Origin: Physcomitrium patens
Lineage: Eukaryota; Streptophyta; Bryopsida; Funariales; Funariaceae
Direction of reading: 5' to 3'
NCBI RefSeq assembly: GCF_000002425.4
Contig: NC_037265.1
Coordinates: 11,093,242-11,157,241, forward strand
Length of the DNA stretch: 64,000 nt
The notes below the pieces were generated by a model. The model did no database searches, had not been told where the DNA came from, and saw only the letters and a list, made by a program, of their open reading frames with translations. Below, piece by piece: positions 35,663 through 48,105 of this stretch. The stretch's first letter is position 1, and each line of letters begins with the position of its first letter. The translations under genes were made by a program, and so were the position numbers.

Positions 35663-37002
35663 TGTCGTGTTGTAACATGATTATACAGTGAAAATAAAAA
35701 GAAAGGGGAATTTTATTAATATTCAGTTACCTCGAATATTGGGAGCATCGACCAATTCCAGTACAAATATTGAGTGGTCAGGTTCAGTCACTCCGTTACA
35801 GTCAGCCGGGGCATACTGAAATGCTCCATTCGATTCCAATAACGGGAGTCAGCAGAAAGAGAAGGACCAATTCACAAGACGGGTTCGAGGAGCCAATTGG
35901 ATCCAATTTCGATAATCCAATCCGGGTCCTCTTATCCAATATGAGACCTAAATTGGCCGGTCAACCCAATGCAATCTAATTACGGGGAATCCAGGTCTTA
36001 CTACGGGTCTTAGCCAATCTGACGCGAGGACCAATTTGACCCAATTACGGGAACATCTAGGTTACTACGGGCATCTTTTCCAATATAGGACCTGAATTGG
36101 TCGGGCGACTCAATGTGGTCCCGATTACGGGGTTCGATTCTGTTTTACGTCTTGTTCTCTGTGCCGTTTCAAGGAACGTTGTTTGCGGTAAATGGATTTT
36201 TTAAAGGTAAAAAACGGAGGACAAAGCTTGGCGGCGAGAGCCAATTTCGGATCCAAGGTTGAGGTGGGAGCCAATTCCGGATCTAAGACGGAAGATTGAA
36301 GAAATTCAGAGGATAAGGTTAGAGGGGATATAGTTTTAGGGGGAGGGGGGTTTTCTCTTCTTCTTCGAGGAATCGGGAGGGAGCTAGTTTTTCAAGTTTT
36401 TGCAAGGTTACCAGTTCGGGTTTTTTCATGGGAGGTTTTTGAAGATCAAGGGAATTAGAGAGAGGAGCTTCATGCTTCGGGTCGGGGAAGGAAAGACATA
36501 GAATGGGATTTTTCTTCTTCGTAGAGTTTTGGAAAGACTGAGGCAATCGCTGCTGAAGTCAGTATTGTAATGGTGAATCGAGATTTTTAAATGAAGTGGG
36601 TTTGAATACTCTTGACTGTTTTGTAAAATCGAGTTACGTCTGTGATTGAAGGATTAAAAGGGTGTCTATAGGATTGAGTATGCGGAGTGAATGAAATTTA
36701 TTGGGTTAATCTAACAAGACAGTCAGTGGATACAAGATCGTAAGTACAAAGCGGTATTGAAGATTAACAGTTTGGGTTGTACGGGGTTCTCTGTAACGTC
36801 TAGAGACCTACCGGCTCGGGCAGAAAGGGACTTCGACAAGCAGTCGAAGAGCACCCGTATAGATTTGCTGTACATTGTTGCAGTCGTTTATATTCCAGCA
36901 GTCAAAAACTGATAGACTGCTTGACTATCGGCGAATCTCCATACTACCTTCTACAGCCAGACGCCCGGCGCGTTCTCGAGCAGGAAAGCACGTAATACGA
37001 CA
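35663..37002. mobile_element. 1,340-bp TG...CA insertion inside element D (solo LTR?)
   Basis: It interrupts the element D polyprotein exactly between D-M-L-P and E-H-Q-P-Y. Removing it and one CCGG copy restores the frame. Ends: CCGG|TGTCGTGTTGTAACATG...CACGTAATACGACA|CCGG on the plus strand, so a 4-bp duplication and short inverted termini TGTCGT/ACGACA. Composition is much less AT-rich than element D. It holds an imperfect internal repeat (CCAATATG/AGGACCTRAATTGG...ATTACGGGG, near 35935 and 36090). No transposase or other protein was recognised; a 75-codon minus-strand frame at 36319-36546 is probably chance. TG...CA ends favour a solo LTR of another retrotransposon; a non-autonomous DNA element is the alternative. 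Confidence 0.85.
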
Positions 37003-37006
37003 CCGG

Positions 37007-37552
37007 TAGCATGTCGACATTCTTCTTTTGAAACACATCTTTAAAATCCTTATATTGCTCAGGTATACTTGTTGTCGAGATCTTCTCCCCGGTAGTTGAA
37101 GCTACATAAATGACAAATGGTGTGCCTTCCTTGGATGATCTTATATACGCTCTTGCTCCACTGAATAAGAATTTCTGTATTCGGGGTTTTCTACTAGGCT
37201 TACTCTTGGGTGGTTTTGTGGAAAAGGTCATCTTCCGCAACCTCCAATCTATGGATGGGTTATGCTTTTTCAACCAGGAAAGACCAAAAATAATAAGATT
37301 TGATGGGATTCTAATAATATTGAAGATAATATGACTACTATGGCCCTTAAACGTCACTTCTATAGGTTTTGATTCATGTGTGACACTACTAGACAATAAA
37401 GGTCGCCCATCTATGACCTCAACGTGAACAGGTTTGGATTTTTGTACTAAAGGGATTTTATGATGCTTCACAAATTCTTTGTCTAAGAAACAAGCAGATG
37501 CTCCTGAATCTAATAATGCTAAGGTTCTGAGTTTCCGAGGGCTAATAAACAA
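37007..37552 (-). pseudogene. Element D aspartic protease
   Basis: Contains ALLDSGASACFLDKEF with the D-S/T-G active site intact, then ILGLSWL-like IIFGLSWLKKHNP and IDWR, the usual end of Ty3/gypsy proteases. The linker IPEQYKDFKDVF leads toward RT and is cut at 37006 by the 1,340-bp insertion. The frame differs from that of gag. Confidence 0.9.
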
Positions 37553-38664
37553 AGGGATTGTAAAGCAAAGGGCAGGTTGAGCGGAAAGAAAGGAACTTGA
37601 TTGTTGTTACGATATTTCATTGTCCAACCGCACGGTTCGTATTGTGGCTGGGCATCCTCGTTTTCTTGAACAAACGTGCCCCTAGTCCTGACAAGACGTC
37701 GATTTTGCTTCTTGGAGCAGTTTCCAACTTTGTGGCCTTCTTCACCGCAATACAAGCATAGACCTTCTTCCATACGCCGCTTTTTTTCTTTTTGGGTAAG
37801 AAATTTGACACGTATTGCATCAATTTGCATGTCTTCTACCTCTGAATGTGTATTCACGCTACTTGTCGGCATAGTTGGGGTATGACAAATCATATGTTGT
37901 TTTGAACATTGATCTTGGCAGCTTTGGAATAAGCAATTATCGCACTTCACAGCTTGGCTAATAATTTCGTTGAGTATTTGTGGATCAGGAAGAGTTAACA
38001 GCAAATCCTTCACATCATCCCTTAAACTCCAATAGAATTGACTCATCAACGCTTCTTCGTCCCAATTGATGTCGCATGCTAATTGCTTGAAGTCCGACGC
38101 ATAGACTGATGTAGAATGTATCCCTTCTCGTAGTGACCGGATCTTTGTTGTACTCCATCGAACCTTATCGTGTTTACCAAATGCTTCCGCAAACGCCTCC
38201 AAAAAGGTTTCAAAGTTGTTTAGTATGGACGATCGTTTCTCAAACAAAGGAGCAAACCATGATAGAGCTTGCCCTGTAAGTAAGATTTCAACAAGCCCAA
38301 CACGTGACTCCTCCGTTGGATAGCATTCGGGCTGTAAAACTGTTATCGACCTGATTTGATTGACGAATCCTCGAAACTTGGAATGTGTACCATCGAACTT
38401 GTCCGGAAGGCTAACTCGGGGCTCCTTGTGTTATAGAACCAGTGGTGCTTGTCAAACCTGAGGCAAAGTTGCTTCTCCAAGTGCAGAAGTTTGAGGTTGG
38501 TGCAACCTAGATTGTGCCATTCCAAATGCTCCATCATTATGAAGCCTTGCCATGATTCCTTCAATCTTTGCAATTCTTTGCGATAATGTAGCGAGGGCAT
38601 TTATGATAGCATCCAACTTAGACTCCAAACTTTCCATCGTATTAATGTCTTGGCCTTCGGCCAT
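37530..38664 (-). pseudogene. Element D Gag
   Basis: It starts at ATG 38664 (MAEGQDINTMESLESKLDAI...). There are two stops near 38450-38420 (Q-V-TGA, V-L-TAA), then a continuous capsid-like region (KFDGTHSKFRGF, LTGQALSWFAPLFEKRS, FETFLEAFAEAFG) and a CCHC zinc knuckle, CLYCGEEGHKVGNC, near 37760. Gag packages the element RNA. The two stops and the frameshift before protease make it non-functional. Confidence 0.9.
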
Positions 38665-38931
38665 TGTAAGAAAAGGACAGAAATGACTCTACAAGAAGAC
38701 AATATTGGTTTAGAGGAGGATACTCCACAACCTCTAAAATGCCTTAAGAGCTTCAAGAAAAGGGGTAATCCACTCTCTCCAAGAAAAATAAGACTCCAAT
38801 ATTGTAACAAAAGAAGTATCAGTTTAGAGGAGGGTAATCCGCAACCTCTAAAATACTAGTGCACTTCCAAGCAGAGGGGTAATCCGCACTCTAACGAGGA
38901 AGAAACTAACTCTAATATCTAAGGTGAATGA

Positions 38932-38942
38932 AGTCTTGACAA
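38932..38942 (-). promoter_or_regulatory. Element D primer-binding site, complementary to its own LTR
   Basis: On the minus strand, 2 nt (GT) after the LTR, the sequence is TTGTCAAGACT. It does not begin with the TGG that matches a tRNA 3' CCA. Its complement AGTCTTGACAA matches AGTCTCGACAA in the same 5' LTR (39082-39072 on the minus strand) at 10 of 11 positions. That LTR site starts about 31 nt downstream of a TATA box. Confidence 0.7.
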
Positions 38943-38944
38943 AC

Positions 38945-39342
38945 TATCACGGACACAAAAATACAGACCCGAGATCTAACAAGAAGTTCAAGAAGAAGTG
39001 GCAAGAACTAGATTAATCAGATGAATACAAGAACAACACTAGAGAGGTGAGCTAGAGCTCCAAGAGATGTGTTGTCGAGACTGAAGAACTCTTCAGCCTC
39101 GATTCCAATATATACTCCTATTTAGGAAGCTTTTCAAGCAACTTCTACCAACTAAAAAGCTTCTAGAAGGTTCCAGAGACTTGCTTCTAGAAGATTCTAA
39201 AAACTTATCTCTTGAAGGTTCTAAGGACTATGTCCCTAACATCTTCTACCAACTTAGAAGCTTCTAGAAGATTCTAGAGACTTGCTTCTAAAAGGTTCTA
39301 GAAACTTGTCTCTAGAAGGTTCTAAGGACTATGTCTCTAATA
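38945..39342 (-). repeat. 5' LTR of element D
   Basis: 398 bp matching 31882-32280. On the minus strand it has a TATATATT box (around 39106-39115), a hairpin CTGAAG-AGTT-CTTCAG at 39081-39096, and then the self-primer sequence at 39082-39072. The terminal dinucleotides have mutated (TA in place of TG on the plus strand). Confidence 0.92.
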
Positions 39343-39347
39343 CTTAT

Positions 39348-40520
39348 TATGTGGAATCTACTATGACAATCTTGAAATGTGTTTTTGTCAGCAAAACTCA
39401 TTAAAAAGCATGGTCGATGCTTTACAAAGATGCTTGCAATCTTCAAAGACAAAATAGAATTTTCGAACAACTGATTTGAAATTTTTTTCTCTTGCCATAA
39501 GTTCAAAGTGATCAGCATGCATGGAAAGGCAAGTTCAACTAATCAAGCTGGTATTGATGTAATGATGCCTTATGCAACATATACAACATGGATAAAACAT
39601 GACTACTTTATAGTATAGTATAGTACTAGACCAAACTATTGTTCAACAACAAATCGCAAGATACAAGAAAGAAATCTCATAAATCGCCATTGCATTCAAA
39701 GACAATGTTGATGGAGTTCGTAAATTGCCATAATTTTTATTGGCCATGCCCATAAGCTCTAGTACTTCAATTATTGCACATGCAAACAATTGGATCTTTA
39801 TTATCCATCCAACAAGAAAATGTAGATGATTGGGATTATTTTTCCATGAATGGCTCAAAAATCTTGACAAAGAGATAGGAAAGATACATTGGTAGATCTT
39901 ACTCCTTATAGATAATGTACCATTGCACATTATAAACAACCAAATTTCTCCCAATGTGGATATCTATGTACTTCCTCTAAATGCAACTTTGAAGATTCAA
40001 CCAATGGATGTTGAAATCATTGTGGCATTCAAGTGATACTACCAATGCTTTCATTTGTAGAATGGACTTCATTGAGATGAGCAAAAATGAGATCAACTTA
40101 TACAAGATCAATCAATTGATGGCAATATGATAGTCATTTGTAACTTGGGCAAAAATATCTCCAACAACAATACAAAATTATTTTTGATATACTTCATTAT
40201 TTGAATAGGTACTTGAAGTTGCAAAAATCAATAGTGAAGAAATAGTCAAAGAGGAGCTAGTCTACATAATTCAAGGTCTTCTATTATAAAATCTAATGTC
40301 AATCAAAGAAAACGATACACATATCAAGCTAGATAATCACAAAATTGTTGAACTTGCTTGTCATCAACAGAGGCGAAGGTGCTAACAACACCTTAGAGAA
40401 AGACTATGCTCAAGCATTGGTCATGCACATGGAGAAGTTCTGGAGCCTTTTCGTGGGAATGTGGGTGAATGCTCTACCCACAAAACATCAATTGCAAGAA
40501 AGCAAGATACCAATGTAAAA
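39348..40520 (+). pseudogene. Tigger/pogo-like transposase, central and DDE part (split gene)
   Basis: Continuation of the pseudogene interrupted by element D. After the target site come the second DNA-binding helix region (SAKLI, CFTKMLAIFKDKIEFSNN, F-E-I-F, HKFKVISMHGKA, compare the W-x-x-R-F-x-x-R-H of CENP-B-type domains). Near 39820-40010 is the DDE_1 catalytic core: FFHEWLKNLDKEIGK, LLLIDNVPLHII, SPNVDIYVLPLNATLKIQPMD and IVAFKCYYQ. These are characteristic of Tigger/pogo transposases. Many stops and frameshifts; the 3' end beyond about 40100 is hard to follow. Confidence 0.7.
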
Positions 40521-40984
40521 GTTAAAAGAAAATAAACAAGATCTCAGACCTTCAAATTATTTCTGAGAAATCATCGCAGGAAGTCAGATTCGCCTAGTTC
40601 CTAGCACGCAAACCATCTAATGAATGTGAAATATGCTACATTCATATGCATCCTCTCAGCCAGATTTTAGTTCCGCATCTACAATTCTACTGTCGGCTAA
40701 TTAGGAGGATCAGTACTGACTAAATATTGATGCATAATGTGGAGTAGGTTCGTTTTGCTACCCATAGAGCTTTCTGCAAAATACATAAGAATGTATTGAG
40801 ACTAGCCATACCAGTATGTTAGACACAAGAACGGAACTACTAAAAACTAACAGAACTTCCATGTTAAAATGAGTTTGAAAGATTGAAAAAACTATGAAAA
40901 ACAATTTCCTTGAGCACATACAAATTCATGTGATTTTCCGCAGTGGTAGCAAGAGAACAGAACTGACTTCTTTGCTCGGGCATT

Positions 40985-43258
40985 TTAGCCAGTTAGGCTT
41001 TTAATAGCGGCTGCCAAAACTGCTCCTATTGTGATGTTGGCAACGTTCGCAATGTCGTTAGTAATCTGCACGTTCCGAGGTACGTTTGCGTCAACTACCA
41101 ATTTTTGGGACGTTCAAGCGTACAAAGACTATGTTATCACACCCTGGATTAATATTATAGGACCATTGCTAGGCTGAACAAAAACCACCGTTAGACCTCT
41201 ATTACATGGAATAATATTAGCAACATATATTGCAGGGTACCTGTTCACCAAAAAACGTAACTAGTGTGTATTGTCAGTGTAAACGGAACCTACTCTCGTC
41301 ATAAATGCAGAGAAGTTTGAGAGCACCTACCCATTTGAAGCCTTCACGCCCTTGCAAGGCAGCACCAATGTAACTTTCGCAAAAATTTGCCACTTGTGCA
41401 GCCAACACACAAATGACAGCACCAAATTGATCCGTCTGCGAGGTTCAGCTTTTGAGAGATCCGTAATAAAGACTCAGGGAGAGAAAGGCAGAAGGACATA
41501 ACCACAAATCATGAACTTCAGATACCAATGGTGAAAGAGATCACGTTGAAGAAAAAATGCCAGTAAAGAACATAACCAGAGAATACTACATCAGTGCTAA
41601 GGAAAAGAGATGCGCAAAATCACACCAATGCCGAATGGCCGGATTGATCTCGCAGGCAATGGAGTGAGAGGAAACTAGTTCGGCAGTTCGTTGTGTTTAA
41701 GAGGGAAATACCAGATTGATAGAGTACGCAACCGCTGCTAATATAACTGAGGCTATCAAGCCAGCAATTGTCCCTTCTAAGCTGATTGCTCCTTCCGTTC
41801 CCCTTGGAACAACAGAAAAGGTCGTCACCAGATACCTATTCACCAAAACCAAAACATATCATTCCCGTAGTCCACATGTGGCTTGGTCAAGACCCATACG
41901 TAATAAAAATCGTGAAGGAATCACAAAGTGTTAAGGTCGTTCGCCTGCCAAGACGAGCTCACGTGGTTTTTCCGTAAGCCTTGCCGATCTCGCTGGAGAT
42001 GGTGTCACTAAGCTTTGTGCAAAAACTGGCCAGGAAACCCAAGCGCCATAATACATTCGCGTCAACACGTCCCACTGCAGCTATGGTGGCGGCAGCACAT
42101 ACTGCACCAGCGGTCCAGGACCCAAATACACTTCCTGGGCCCCTCCTTCCACTCTTCTTCTCGGCAATCCCAGCAGCTTCTTTCTGTTTGATCTTTACTT
42201 TCGTAGCAATTGTTCCCTGCAGTTGACCCCTCCTCTACGTTACTAGTTGATCTTGAAGAAGCACAAGGAAGCAATCACACTCCTGTTTAATTGACTCGAG
42301 CTCGTCTACATCCACAAAACCTTCATACGAATCTGTCTAACAATTCAGAAGTTGGATTCGAAGAACGGTACATACAAGAACGAAGTATAAAGAAACAATT
42401 AAAGTCCCTCGCCATCCGAAAGCTCGCCAGGTCAGGAGTCCCAAAGCGTATGCACAAGCATATCCTGATAACGAGAGGCCTGCCAACAATACTGGGGCAC
42501 CGGCTAGGAAGATTGTGGTTGTGGCTATGGTTGCAGATTCCCAGCTTGGTGGTGACGATGTTAAAGCCAACTTCACAGTATTCACGATACCTGCCACCGC
42601 AAAGACAAACAACTCATACAATTCGTCCGAATCCAACTGCCAACGTATACACCCCTGAATTTGAACCTTAATTTATACTTCCATACGATAGTCTCGATAC
42701 AAATCTGATGTCCCAGTACTGAACCATCAAACGCAATACAAAACGTTGAATGCAATATAACTAGGTTTAAGCCTAGCTCCATTTGCATACAAAGGCTAAG
42801 GTAATTGATATTTCCAGTCTAACAAGTATTCAGAGAAAATATTCGAAATAACATGAATTAATTCACTACACACAACACGAATTTCACTGTTAACACCCAC
42901 TAGTACTAAGACAGCGCAACGCCCGTGCGATTAGCACCAGATTTTTTCACTTGAGAAACACAGCAATTCAGGTGGGGGTTGAAATCTGCTCACCAGCCAC
43001 AGATTGGGGAGATCCGAGCTCGGCATTCACAACCCCCGATGAACCCAATTTCTTCTCCCTGGCGTGGACGCGACTGATGAGACGACCACCTCGAAGACCA
43101 ACCCCACATCCGATCAATTTCAAAGCGTTAGGATTCTCCGCGGCAAAAGAACCTGTTCGGAACCTACATTGCGTTCCTGTTCGGGGAAGAGAAGTCTGCG
43201 GGGACCCAGCTTGCGACCACGGAGGCGACCTCAACGAGGAGACCTGCATGCACGTCAT
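40985..43258 (-). CDS. VTE6: Phytyl-phosphate kinase (VTE6, DUF92 membrane protein)
   Basis: Six exons, all with GT/AG borders and matching phases: 43258-42994, 42590-42376, 42216-41963, 41835-41712, 41435-41331 and 41065-40985, giving 347 aa. The first ~80 residues are rich in S, R and A and fit a chloroplast transit peptide. Then follow hydrophobic DUF92 segments with GAPVLLAGLSLSGYACAYAL, LLTWRAFGWRG, the conserved soluble loop KQKEAAGIAEKKSGRRGPGSVFGS, CTKLSDTISSEIGKAYGKTT, VPRGTEGAISLEGTIAGL and NDIANVANITIGAVLAA. In Arabidopsis VTE6 converts phytyl phosphate to phytyl diphosphate in chloroplast envelopes, feeding tocopherol and phylloquinone synthesis with phytol from chlorophyll breakdown. 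The start is uncertain: in-frame Met codons occur at 43489, 43258 and 43249. I chose 43258 for length and transit-peptide character. No defect seen. Confidence 0.93.
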
Positions 43259-43499
43259 GGCGCGAAGGTGGGTCTGCGAGAAAGGCTCTGTGCAAAAGAA
43301 CGGATGCTGCCACAAAAAAATGCTCACAAAATCGACCCAGAAATCAATCACGGGCTCCGTAATATTCTCTGCCAACGCGGGGTCTAGCGCTGCGATGAAA
43401 CCCAAATCGAGAGGGTATCTATCCGCTTGGCCTCGCCACCGAACGGAACGAATTGAGATCCGGGACGAGACTCGCAATGGATACGACACCGCAACATGA

Positions 43500-43785
43500 A
43501 GGTTTATATCCGATTTTTTTAGAGTTTACATAATTAACCTTTGTACAAGATGCATGATTATATATAATTCTTGTAAAACCATCAATTCTTGTAACCAACT
43601 TAGATTTGTATAGTGAAAAAGTCTTTGTTGAAATAATATTCAAAATTATCATCCTTTTAAACCATTCTTTTGCCAATAGCATGAAATTCTTTTTATCTCA
43701 ATAATAACTTTACAAAAAAAAAAAAAAAAAATCAAAAAAAAAATCAAAATCAAATAAAATCAAATAAAATTTTATCATTGAAATA

Positions 43786-43824
<39 letters not shown>

Positions 43825-44180
43825 AGCATACACAAAATATATACATATATTTATAATAGTGGAGTGGTTGCATTCTATTTAAAGATTTAGTATTTGAAGA
43901 ATTTCTCAAATTTTTATTTTTTATACATTAAAAAAATTAAAATATCTTAAAATTAGATTATAAAAGTAATATATTTTAAGATTATCAAATCCCTCTTAAA
44001 TACATAAAAATGTGCAAATAGATAGTAATACACACTTTTGCATGTAGTTTGTTGTGTGCTATATAAAAAATATACTATCTATTTATTAATTTGTACATTA
44101 AATTATCTTTGCTCAAAAAATATACTATCTATTTATAATGATTTTCTAAGATTTTTGTCTTTGATTTAAATGAAGGTTGT
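43500..44180. other. AT-rich flank with microsatellites
   Basis: Upstream of VTE6. It holds an A-run at about 43713-43731 and a compound (TA)n(GA)n microsatellite at 43788-43823. No gene recognised. Confidence 0.6.
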
Positions 44181-44204
44181 TCTAATTCAATTTATATAAG
44201 AAGA

Positions 44205-44480
44205 AACATCTTTAGAAAGTTGTTATGTAGCTCTTTAATTAGGTAGTATATATGGAGGTAAGAATGAGGCCTACCTTAATCTTGTCAATATCTTTCATGT
44301 TTCTAACCTAGTTTCAAGAATCTTTAGCCTTCTTATCTTTGTCAATAGACATTTTAGTTTCTTATAGAATGCACATATTTCTATATATATATCACAAGTG
44401 CACTAAAAGTTGTAGTTTATCTACTTTTAAATTAATATTTTTTATTTTTATTTTTATTTTTTTTTATTCTTGATTCTTTT
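44205..44480 (+). repeat. LTR fragment related to element C
   Basis: TAGGTAGTATATATGGAGG followed by TAAGAATGAGGCCT, then TTAATCTTGTCAAT and CTAACCTAGTTTCAAG parallels the TATA/start region of the element C LTR (50884-50975). It is a truncated, diverged LTR in plus orientation, just left of the element A LTR. Confidence 0.6.
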
Positions 44481-44599
44481 ACCACCACTTTTTTTAAGTA
44501 AAATTAGATATATTCTTTTTTGATTGTGATATCATATTAAAGGTTGTTGAAAGTAAAAATATGATAGTACAAATACAACAACAAATAAGATAGCTAATC

Positions 44600-45142
44600 T
44601 TTGCAATAAATTAATTCAATTTATTACTGGTCAAGGATAAAAATTCAAAGAATGTAAATAAATAGGTGATTTTTTTTCAAGAAATTTAAAAATATATATA
44701 TAAAGAAACTAGAATGATTATTGCCAAAAGATAAAAAAAATTAAAGACTCTTGAAATTAAACTAAAAAATAAGAAAAAAATCAATAAGAATGAAAATGAC
44801 TTTATTCTTGCCTCTATATATACTATCTAACTACAAGAAATATTGTGACATTCTATAAGACTTTCAATATGTGTCCAACCTATAGAACACATATCTAATT
44901 TACAAGACAAGCTTCTTATATGTGTGCCATATGTGCAAATGTTTTTTACAAGTAGCCAACATTTTCAATATTTGGCCAACTTTTTGGCAAAGTTTTTAAC
45001 CTGTTAATTACTTGTAAATATATAAAAGAAAATTTGGATCTATAAAGCTTCTTTATAAGATAATGTAAAATTTATCTAATTTACTTACTTCTATCTATTC
45101 ATATATTTAGGTAATTATTAAGATAAATATGTATGGTAGTGA
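44600..45142 (-). repeat. 3' LTR of element A (diverged)
   Basis: Resembles the element B LTRs over about 540 bp, including GATTATTGCCAAAAGATAAA, TTCTTGCCTCTATATATACT and the end AAGATAAATATGTATG. The left boundary is approximate. Confidence 0.65.
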
Positions 45143-47562
45143 TATTATCTTTCCTTCTAAGATCGAACTCTACAAAGAATAGTGATCACATGTTGAAAAA
45201 ATCCAATATCTAACAAATTATATTTATGACATATTCTAATCTTTATTTCTTTCAAAGATAGTCTATAGGTCTTCATAGCTATTGGCAATGTTTCATACTA
45301 GAACAAAAAGACCACCCTAATATTTGATTATTATTGATGTGTTCATAACTACCTCCAAACAAAACACTTAGAACACTATCAAAAATGGTTCATACTTCCA
45401 ATAGTATCACCAAATATTGAAAGTAGCGTCCAAGGTTGTGATATCAAATTTATTATATTGTGTCATCTATTTGAAGAAAAATATGTCATTCTTGAAAGTC
45501 TTCATCTCTAGTACATTGTCTTTAAGGTTGTGACAATTACAATATTTTATCAGATAATTCAATAAATAATAGCTCTTAAGTTAAATATATTAGTTTATGA
45601 TTTTCTATCTTTTTAGTATTATAAATATAAAAAAATCAAAATCAAAGATAGATGATAGAATGAAAGTTTCATTAAATATTATTTCTTTTATAAAAAAGAA
45701 TTATTTTATCTTTCATTTTGATTTTGATAGATGTTGGTGATAAAAAGCTTTAACCTTTTTTTCTACTTTTGCAAGATTTTTGAATGGTTCTTATGTGCAT
45801 TCACTAATTTCATATTCCTGCCAATATACAAGATATTCCAACCTATTTTGATGCAAGCTTAAGTCTATGACTTCTTTAACTTTAAATTATTGATTATTAT
45901 CTACTTCTATAAGAAGAAGTAGCATTTATCTTGTTCTTGATGTATACACTATCTTCTATGGCTCAAAAAGAGATACATGAAATATAGGAAAGACCTTCAT
46001 TGACTTTGAGAAATATAATTGATGAATAAGTAGATTGATCTATTTACAAACAAAAAATGTTTTAGATCTACAATAATCCAACTTATTATAAAAGTAACTA
46101 GTCTTGATATTACAACAAAGTAATCATACCTTATTGCTAATATAAAATTGAGATTATTCTTTGTGATAGGCATCTGCATTGATCTTTTGTCATTCTTGAG
46201 CTTTCTTTAATTGTACCTTTATTATTATATATACTTTTAATAAATAATTTGTCAAAACTTCTATTGTAGGATTATTAATTTTTGAAAAGTCAAAGTATCA
46301 AGTTATGAATAATAACCATAATTAAAAAATATATATATTGGATAGAAGAATATATTCTTATATTTTTAAAAAAAATTGCTAATATCAAAAAAATTATTCA
46401 ATTATTGTGATGGTAATTAATGACATATTTTAGATATTACTTCAAAATTTAATTCATTCATTTTATTTGTCTATTAATTTGAGGATGAAAAGCCAAAGAT
46501 AATTTTATATCTACCTTCAATATCTTAAAAAGAATTCTCTAAAATCTTAATACAAATTAGATTCTTCTATGAAATATAATATCTCATAATAATCTATGAT
46601 AGAAATAAATATTGTAAAAAAAATTTAGTTGTTTCTTTATTTGTGATAGATTTTGTACAAGTTATAAAATGTATCATCTTTGTGAAACAATCTACTATTA
46701 AAGGTACAATTAAAGAAACAAATATAGAATCATATGAACTTGAGATTATAAGTTTGTAATAATATCTATAGATACTAAAGACTATAATTTTTTTGGTATA
46801 AATAGTGGTGGTATAAATACAAATTATTGATCAAATTTTCATATAGTTGAAAAATTAATCAATATCAATGATAATGTGATTTTGATCTTGAATAAATATC
46901 ATATGATTGTACAAAGCTTTTAACTGTTATTTTATATTTAAGGCCACCAAAAATCTATTGATATTGATTCCAAGATCTTATTGAATTCAAAATCTCATAT
47001 AATTAAAAAGTTATGATAAGATTGAAAAACACATAATCAGGCTTCATTTTTAAAAATAAATAGGTGTTCCTCAAAATAAAAAATATTGATTTTAAATTCA
47101 AACTTGAAAGCATTATGAGATTTAAAAGAATTACTCTTAATAATGCAAACTAAAAGATCATAGGACATATAACTAAACTTGCCTTAAAAAAATTAAATCA
47201 ACAATTAATATTAATTTCATTACTCAAAGATGAAATTTTTCTAGCTTAAAGATAATTATTTATTATTGATCAAAAGTTACATCTCTTTCTTTTGGTACAA
47301 GATAAAAATGTCTAAAAAAGATATTTTGGCAAATTTTATTATTTTTTTGGCTAATATGTGATTTTAAATTCAAATCTTGATAAAGACATGCTTTGATAGA
47401 CTTAGCGACAATTTAAAACATGCGTTGATCTGAAACACTCAAGGTTCTTATGATTTATTAAAACAACTACTGGACTTGTAGTACCTTCTAGATAATAGTG
47501 TCATTTTTGAAATAAATCCACAATTGCAAGAAGTTCTTTGTTATGGACTTTTTATTTGCAAC

Positions 47563-48105
47563 TACTATTAAAAACACAAATTGGAAGAAGATACATAAAC
47601 TTGTGGAATTTGTATCAAAAGGAAAGTGACAAAATAGAAGAAAGTATGTATATTGAAGAAAGAACTAAAATAGCTATTGCCAAAGACTAAAAAACATAAG
47701 ACTCTTGAAACTAGACTAAAAACAAGAAAGGAATTGATAAGAGTGAGGCCTCACTCTTGCCTCCATATATACTACTTAACTAAGAACTATGTAGCCACAT
47801 GCTATAAGAGCTCTAATATGCATCCAACTTGTAAGATACATGTCTAATTTGTAAGGCAAGTTTCCTAGGTGTGAACCATATGTCCAACTTGGACTACAAG
47901 TGGTCAACGTGTCAACATGTGGTCTCCTTGTTGGCCAAGTTTTCAACCTATCAATTACCTATAGACATATATAAAAGCAAAGTAACATCTATGAAGCTTC
48001 TAGAAAGCTTCTCACAAGATATTATCATATTTATCTACTTTGATTTATTTCTATCTATTCTTATTATGTAGATAATTATCAAGGTAAATATGTATGTCTG
48101 TGAAA
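47563..48105 (-). repeat. 3' LTR of element B
   Basis: About 540 bp, closely similar to 59224-59767. It contains a perfect 20-bp palindrome, AAGAGTGAGGCCTCACTCTT, next to its TATA box (about 47729-47748). Confidence 0.88.

Larger units (their letters stand above)
31882..39342 (-). mobile_element. Element D: full-length Ty3/gypsy chromovirus, inactivated
   Basis: 7,461 bp with LTRs of 399 and 398 bp, a 5-bp CTTAT duplication, and gag, protease, RT, RNase H, integrase and a C-terminal chromodomain, all on the minus strand in Ty3/gypsy order. The chromodomain makes it a chromovirus. Coding capacity is broken by in-frame stops in gag, at the RT (VDY then TGA) and elsewhere, by a gag-protease frameshift, and by a 1,340-bp insertion between protease and RT. 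A purine tract (AAAGGAGGGGG, 32284-32294) precedes the 3' LTR. The primer site does not look tRNA-derived (see 38932-38942). It landed inside a Tigger-like transposase pseudogene. Confidence 0.95.

Noticed and set aside
38932-38942. tRNA primer-binding sites for elements B, C and D
   Set aside because: No TGG directly after any of the three 5' LTRs, whereas a self-complementary site fits in all three.
42951-43499. 182-aa plus-strand ORF
   Set aside because: Antisense to the VTE6 first exon, whose frame continues into a conserved DUF92 domain through matching splice phases.
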